DNA from: Deltaproteobacteria bacterium
GTDB lineage: Bacteria; Desulfobacterota; Syntrophia; Syntrophales; UBA5619
Direction of reading: 5' to 3'
NCBI GenBank assembly: GCA_021372695.1
Contig: JAJFTY010000030.1
Location: forward strand, 1-24,837
Length of the DNA stretch: 24,837 nucleotides
Made by a program: the position numbers and the translations under genes. This document shows, in pieces, positions 22,061-24,837 of the stretch (the stretch's first letter is position 1; the number at the start of each line of letters is the position of its first letter). Under the pieces are notes generated by a model. That model was given only the letters and a program-made list of their open reading frames with translations, did not search any database and had not been told where the DNA came from.

Positions 22061-22837
22061 ATGGCGATCGACAGCCACGCCCATCTGGAGATGACGGAGT
22101 TCGACTGCGACCGGGAGGAGGTCATCGCCCGGGCGGCGGCGGCCGGCCTGACGGCGATCATCACGGTCGGGACGACGATTCCCGATTGCGAAAAGGCCGC
22201 GGAGATCGCCCGTCTCCATCCCCGGGTCTATGCGGCCGTCGGCATCCACCCCCATGAGGTGAAGGAGATCGACCCCGGGACCTATGATGCCCTCCGGGGT
22301 ATCGCGAGACAGGAGAAGGTGGTCGCCATCGGGGAGATCGGCCTCGATTTTTTCTACGACCACTCCCCGCGGGAGGTTCAGCTCCGCGGTTTTGCGGAGC
22401 AGCTCGACCTGGCCCTCGAACTGGACCTGCCCGTGATCATCCACGACCGCGAGGCCCATGCGGAGACCCTCCGGATGCTGCGGCAGGCGAAGGGGCATCT
22501 GCGGGGCGTCCTCCACTGTTTTTCGGGGGACGAGGCAATGGCCCGGGAGTGTCTGGCGATGGGGTTTTATCTCTCCGTAGCGGGCCCTGTCACTTACAAG
22601 AAATCGGATCAGCTCCGGGCGGTGGCGCGGCAGATCCCCATGGAGAGGCTGCTGATCGAGACCGACGCCCCCTACCTGGCGCCCCAGCCCTGGCGGGGGA
22701 AACGGAACGAACCGGCCTATGTCCTGGAGACGGCCCGCTGCCTGGCCGGACTCAAGGACGTGCCCGTCGAGGCGTTGGAGCGGCAGACGGAAGAGAACAC
22801 GTGCCGGCTCTTCGGCCTCCCCCAGTTTACTAATTGA
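22061..22837 (+). CDS. TatD family metal-dependent DNase
   Basis: 258 residues, the usual length of TatD/YcfH-type hydrolases, a TIM-barrel family that includes DNases and D-tyrosyl-tRNA deacylase-like activities. Metal-binding residues are all present: DSHAHLE, GEIGLDF, IIHDRE, LHCFSG and ETDAPYLAP. GGGAGAG precedes the ATG, only 10 bases after the flavoprotein stop, so it belongs to the same transcript. Its function is general housekeeping (DNA repair or turnover) and need not relate to the metabolic genes before it. Confidence 0.92.
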   Translation: MAIDSHAHLEMTEFDCDREEVIARAAAAGLTAIITVGTTIPDCEKAAEIARLHPRVYAAVGIHPHEVKEIDPGTYDALRGIARQEKVVAIGEIGLDFFYDHSPREVQLRGFAEQLDLALELDLPVIIHDREAHAETLRMLRQAKGHLRGVLHCFSGDEAMARECLAMGFYLSVAGPVTYKKSDQLRAVARQIPMERLLIETDAPYLAPQPWRGKRNEPAYVLETARCLAGLKDVPVEALERQTEENTCRLFGLPQFTN

Positions 22838-23036
22838 TATCGCTCATGTCTTTGAACATCGTCTCCCGGACGAACCAACCTGTTATTTTCCGCGTTTGCC
22901 CCCACTCGCTCCGCTCTCGTGTGGTAATATATGAATGAGATCGTATAGATGAGTTATCATCCCCCATGCATATATGCCTTTCCATTCTCCCCAGGGCCAT
23001 GAGAATGGGAAAATATCGGAAATTCTTGCGGATAGG
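22838..23036. other. Convergent intergenic region
   Basis: No gene is seen between the converging TatD and kinase-BON genes. An imperfect hairpin (CATTCTC near 22984 with GAGAATG near 23002) lies here but no U run follows on either strand, so terminator assignment is not supported. Confidence 0.4.
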
Positions 23037-23843
23037 TTACGTGCCGATGTGCGTATAAATGGCCATATAACTGTTGACCTTCTGAACGCCCTCCACACCT
23101 GAAACCAGGTTCACATAATTTGAGGCTTCCACGCTGGATGACACATTCCCACGCAGGGTTGCGACCCCGCCCGCCACCTCGACAAGGACGTTTTTGAAAT
23201 TCGCATTCAGTAGGACGATTTCGATCTTCTTCTGAAGGATCAAGTCATCCAATAGCTCCCGAGATCTCTGGATGTCCTTCATCGCCTCAACGACGGGAAT
23301 CGTAAGCGAAATCATATCGACGGCCAGATCGACCGTAAGATGACGTGTATTGATCGTGAGATCGTAGAGGTCTTCATTCTCCCAATCCGCATCTAAAAAG
23401 GCCCGGATGAATCCCCCCGAGTCTCGGTCACTCTGTTTCAGGATTCGCAATAATTCTTTTTCGTTACCTCCGTCCTTCGTGATGAGGCGCTGGACGCGAT
23501 CCTGAAGCGGAGCATTGATTCGGACATGAAAGACACCGGGAATTCCCCTCAGGAGAACCTGTCCACCACGGCCAACGATCACCACGTTGCCCTTGCGGGC
23601 GGCTCTGTAAATTACTATTTGCATCGCGCGGAAGAACTTCCGGCCCTGGTTCTGCCAATTGACCCAGAAGGGGGGGCTTTTTTCATCAAATTTATCCACT
23701 TCTGGTACTGCCAGGCCATGAGCGGTAAGCCCGCGCTCAATCCCCTCCCTATCCAGATATTCGTATTTGAGTTTACCGGCCGCTTCCTGGGCAATCTCGG
23801 TTCCCAGGCTTCCCATCTTCCGAGAGATTGTGATCACCGCCAT
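23037..23843 (-). CDS. Cytidylate-kinase-like protein fused to a BON domain
   Basis: A 268-residue two-domain protein. Residues about 1-200 match the cytidylate kinase-like family (PF13189 type): a P-loop variant ISRKMGSLGTEIAQ at the start, YLDREGIERGL, then VVIVGRGGQVLL and a lid-like region with VRINAPLQDRVQRL. Residues about 210-268 match a BON domain (VLVEVAGGVATLRGNVSSSV, SGVEGVQKV), a module usually found in periplasmic or membrane-associated proteins and thought to bind phospholipid or ligands. There is no signal peptide, so it acts in the cytosol. ATG 23843 has GGAGGG seven bases upstream. Nucleotide substrate is unknown; the fusion suggests kinase activity controlled by the BON domain. 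Confidence 0.8.
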   Translation of the reverse strand: MAVITISRKMGSLGTEIAQEAAGKLKYEYLDREGIERGLTAHGLAVPEVDKFDEKSPPFWVNWQNQGRKFFRAMQIVIYRAARKGNVVIVGRGGQVLLRGIPGVFHVRINAPLQDRVQRLITKDGGNEKELLRILKQSDRDSGGFIRAFLDADWENEDLYDLTINTRHLTVDLAVDMISLTIPVVEAMKDIQRSRELLDDLILQKKIEIVLLNANFKNVLVEVAGGVATLRGNVSSSVEASNYVNLVSGVEGVQKVNSYMAIYTHIGT

Positions 23844-23934
23844 AACCAAACCCTCCTTTTTTCATAACTAACCACGTAGAACGGGACTGTTTACAGCCCC
23901 TGCATCTCAGCTATCCCTAACTCTGGTAGCTGGA

Positions 23935-24837
23935 TCAGTCAGTGATCTGGTGCCAAATGGAACGAATTTTTTGTATTCTTTCTATCGGGCCCCCACTTTT
24001 CAGAAGAGTCATCTGTTTCAGGGTATCCAAGTACTCCTTGTAACGATCCAGATAAAAGGCTAGCCCTTTAGAAAAGTTGGTTCCGATAATTCCGTCAATG
24101 AACAGTTGACTGATTTCCCTCTCGCGCTGGAGAATGAACTGCGAACGGATGAAGATTTGCTGCTCCTCATCTGACATGGTCCGGACGCGGTCTTTGAGGA
24201 CGCTCCGGGAACGCGGCAGGTACATCCAGAAGTAGAGGAGATCGAGCGCGTTGATGATGATGATCCTCTCCAGGTCCTGGGACTCGGCGTTGATCGTCTG
24301 GATGAATTTCTTCGGGGACTCGAGCATCGAAAGGACGTCCGTTTCGGGGAACAGAAGTTCGAGGTGGGCGTAAATGTCGAAAAGCTGGCATAACTTTGCC
24401 GTATAATCCCGGATTCGTTCATGGATGTTTTCATACCGGTCGGCAAGGCCTTCGATGACGCCTGCGACGCAATCCGAGGCCCCCTTCGAGATCACCGCCG
24501 CCCACTTCTGGAGAACGTCGTTGATCCCCGGGACGCTGGCTTCGAACAGAATGCCATAGATCACGGCATTGAAGAGGATGGCGAGCGGAATCGAGAGCAC
24601 GCTCCGGAAGAAATTCCCCAGGATCGCCCCTTTCGGAAGCCCCCGGAAAGCGTTGTGGCTGGAGAGGTAGAGGCCGTTGGTCAGGGCCATGGCGGCATAG
24701 AGAAGCGTCGGATTCGTGGCCGTCGTGATTCCGAGCACCCGATCCATGAGGACCGTCTTGACGATATAATCGAGGAGCGGAACGGAAAATCCGGTGAAGA
24801 GCAGCGAATCGGCGAGCCTGCCCCAGCTTACATAGTC
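23935..24837 (-). CDS. Membrane protein of unknown function (5' end outside window)
   Basis: The frame is open from the right window edge to a stop at 23935, giving 300 residues of C-terminal sequence. An internal ATG at 24747 is not the start, because the 30 codons before it are open and hydrophobic (LLFTGFSVPLLDYIVKTVL). Two or three membrane segments are seen near the visible N-terminus (FFRSVLSIPLAILFNAVIYG among them), followed by a long helical cytosolic part rich in charged residues with repeated LDRYKEYLDTLKQ-type helices. I do not recognise the family. It reads toward the kinase-BON gene in the same direction with 91 bases between, so they may share a transcript. Confidence 0.6.
   Translation of the reverse strand, partial: DYVSWGRLADSLLFTGFSVPLLDYIVKTVLMDRVLGITTATNPTLLYAAMALTNGLYLSSHNAFRGLPKGAILGNFFRSVLSIPLAILFNAVIYGILFEASVPGINDVLQKWAAVISKGASDCVAGVIEGLADRYENIHERIRDYTAKLCQLFDIYAHLELLFPETDVLSMLESPKKFIQTINAESQDLERIIIINALDLLYFWMYLPRSRSVLKDRVRTMSDEEQQIFIRSQFILQREREISQLFIDGIIGTNFSKGLAFYLDRYKEYLDTLKQMTLLKSGGPIERIQKIRSIWHQITD

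Noticed and set aside
1..24837. CRISPR array
   Set aside because: No regularly spaced direct repeats were seen; the repeats found are isolated pairs or palindromes.

Overview
The window joins two kinds of DNA. Bases 1-5104 are AT-richer and form the right end of an integrated element. Bases 5105-24837 are a GC-rich bacterial chromosome. The mix of TraB/PrgY-type protein, HD-GYP and GAF-cyclase signalling proteins, a DUF3568-like lipoprotein, a cytidylate-kinase-like protein fused to a BON domain and paired nitronate-monooxygenase-like flavoproteins suggests a Deltaproteobacterium/Desulfobacterota (Syntrophales-like), but this is inferred from gene content only.

Element (1-5104): a minus-strand run encodes a zinc-ribbon protein, a 512-residue replication protein whose ATPase core looks degenerate, a ribbon-helix-helix protein and the N-terminal 192 residues of a primase-polymerase (Prim-Pol) cut by the left window edge. 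Divergent to these are a small unknown protein and a tyrosine integrase. Between the divergent groups lie two near-consensus promoters and an operator-like inverted repeat. The integrase reads into a 3'-terminal fragment of a tmRNA (ssrA) gene, the apparent attachment site. A terminator just beyond it is probably the original ssrA terminator.

Chromosome, first part (5105-13681): a PAS-PAS-HD-GYP phosphodiesterase and a PlsC-like acyltransferase converge. A gene-poor stretch (7625-8391) follows, with two perfect hairpins and a possible decayed coding region. Then come the 23S rRNA methyltransferase RlmI, a small lipoprotein, a TraB-rhomboid membrane pair and the RlmD-type rRNA methyltransferase.

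Chromosome, second part (13649-24837): a membrane-anchored triple-GAF adenylate cyclase overlaps rlmD tail to tail. Two 2-hydroxyacid dehydrogenases of unrelated folds (Ldh_2 and D-3-PGDH types) are divergent to an HpcH/HpaI aldolase. The aldolase is followed in the same direction by two NMO/FabK-like flavoproteins, separated by an 80-base palindromic extragenic repeat, and a TatD nuclease. This neighbourhood looks like 2-hydroxy/2-oxo-acid metabolism of unknown substrate. The right end holds the kinase-BON fusion and a membrane protein of unknown function that runs off the window.
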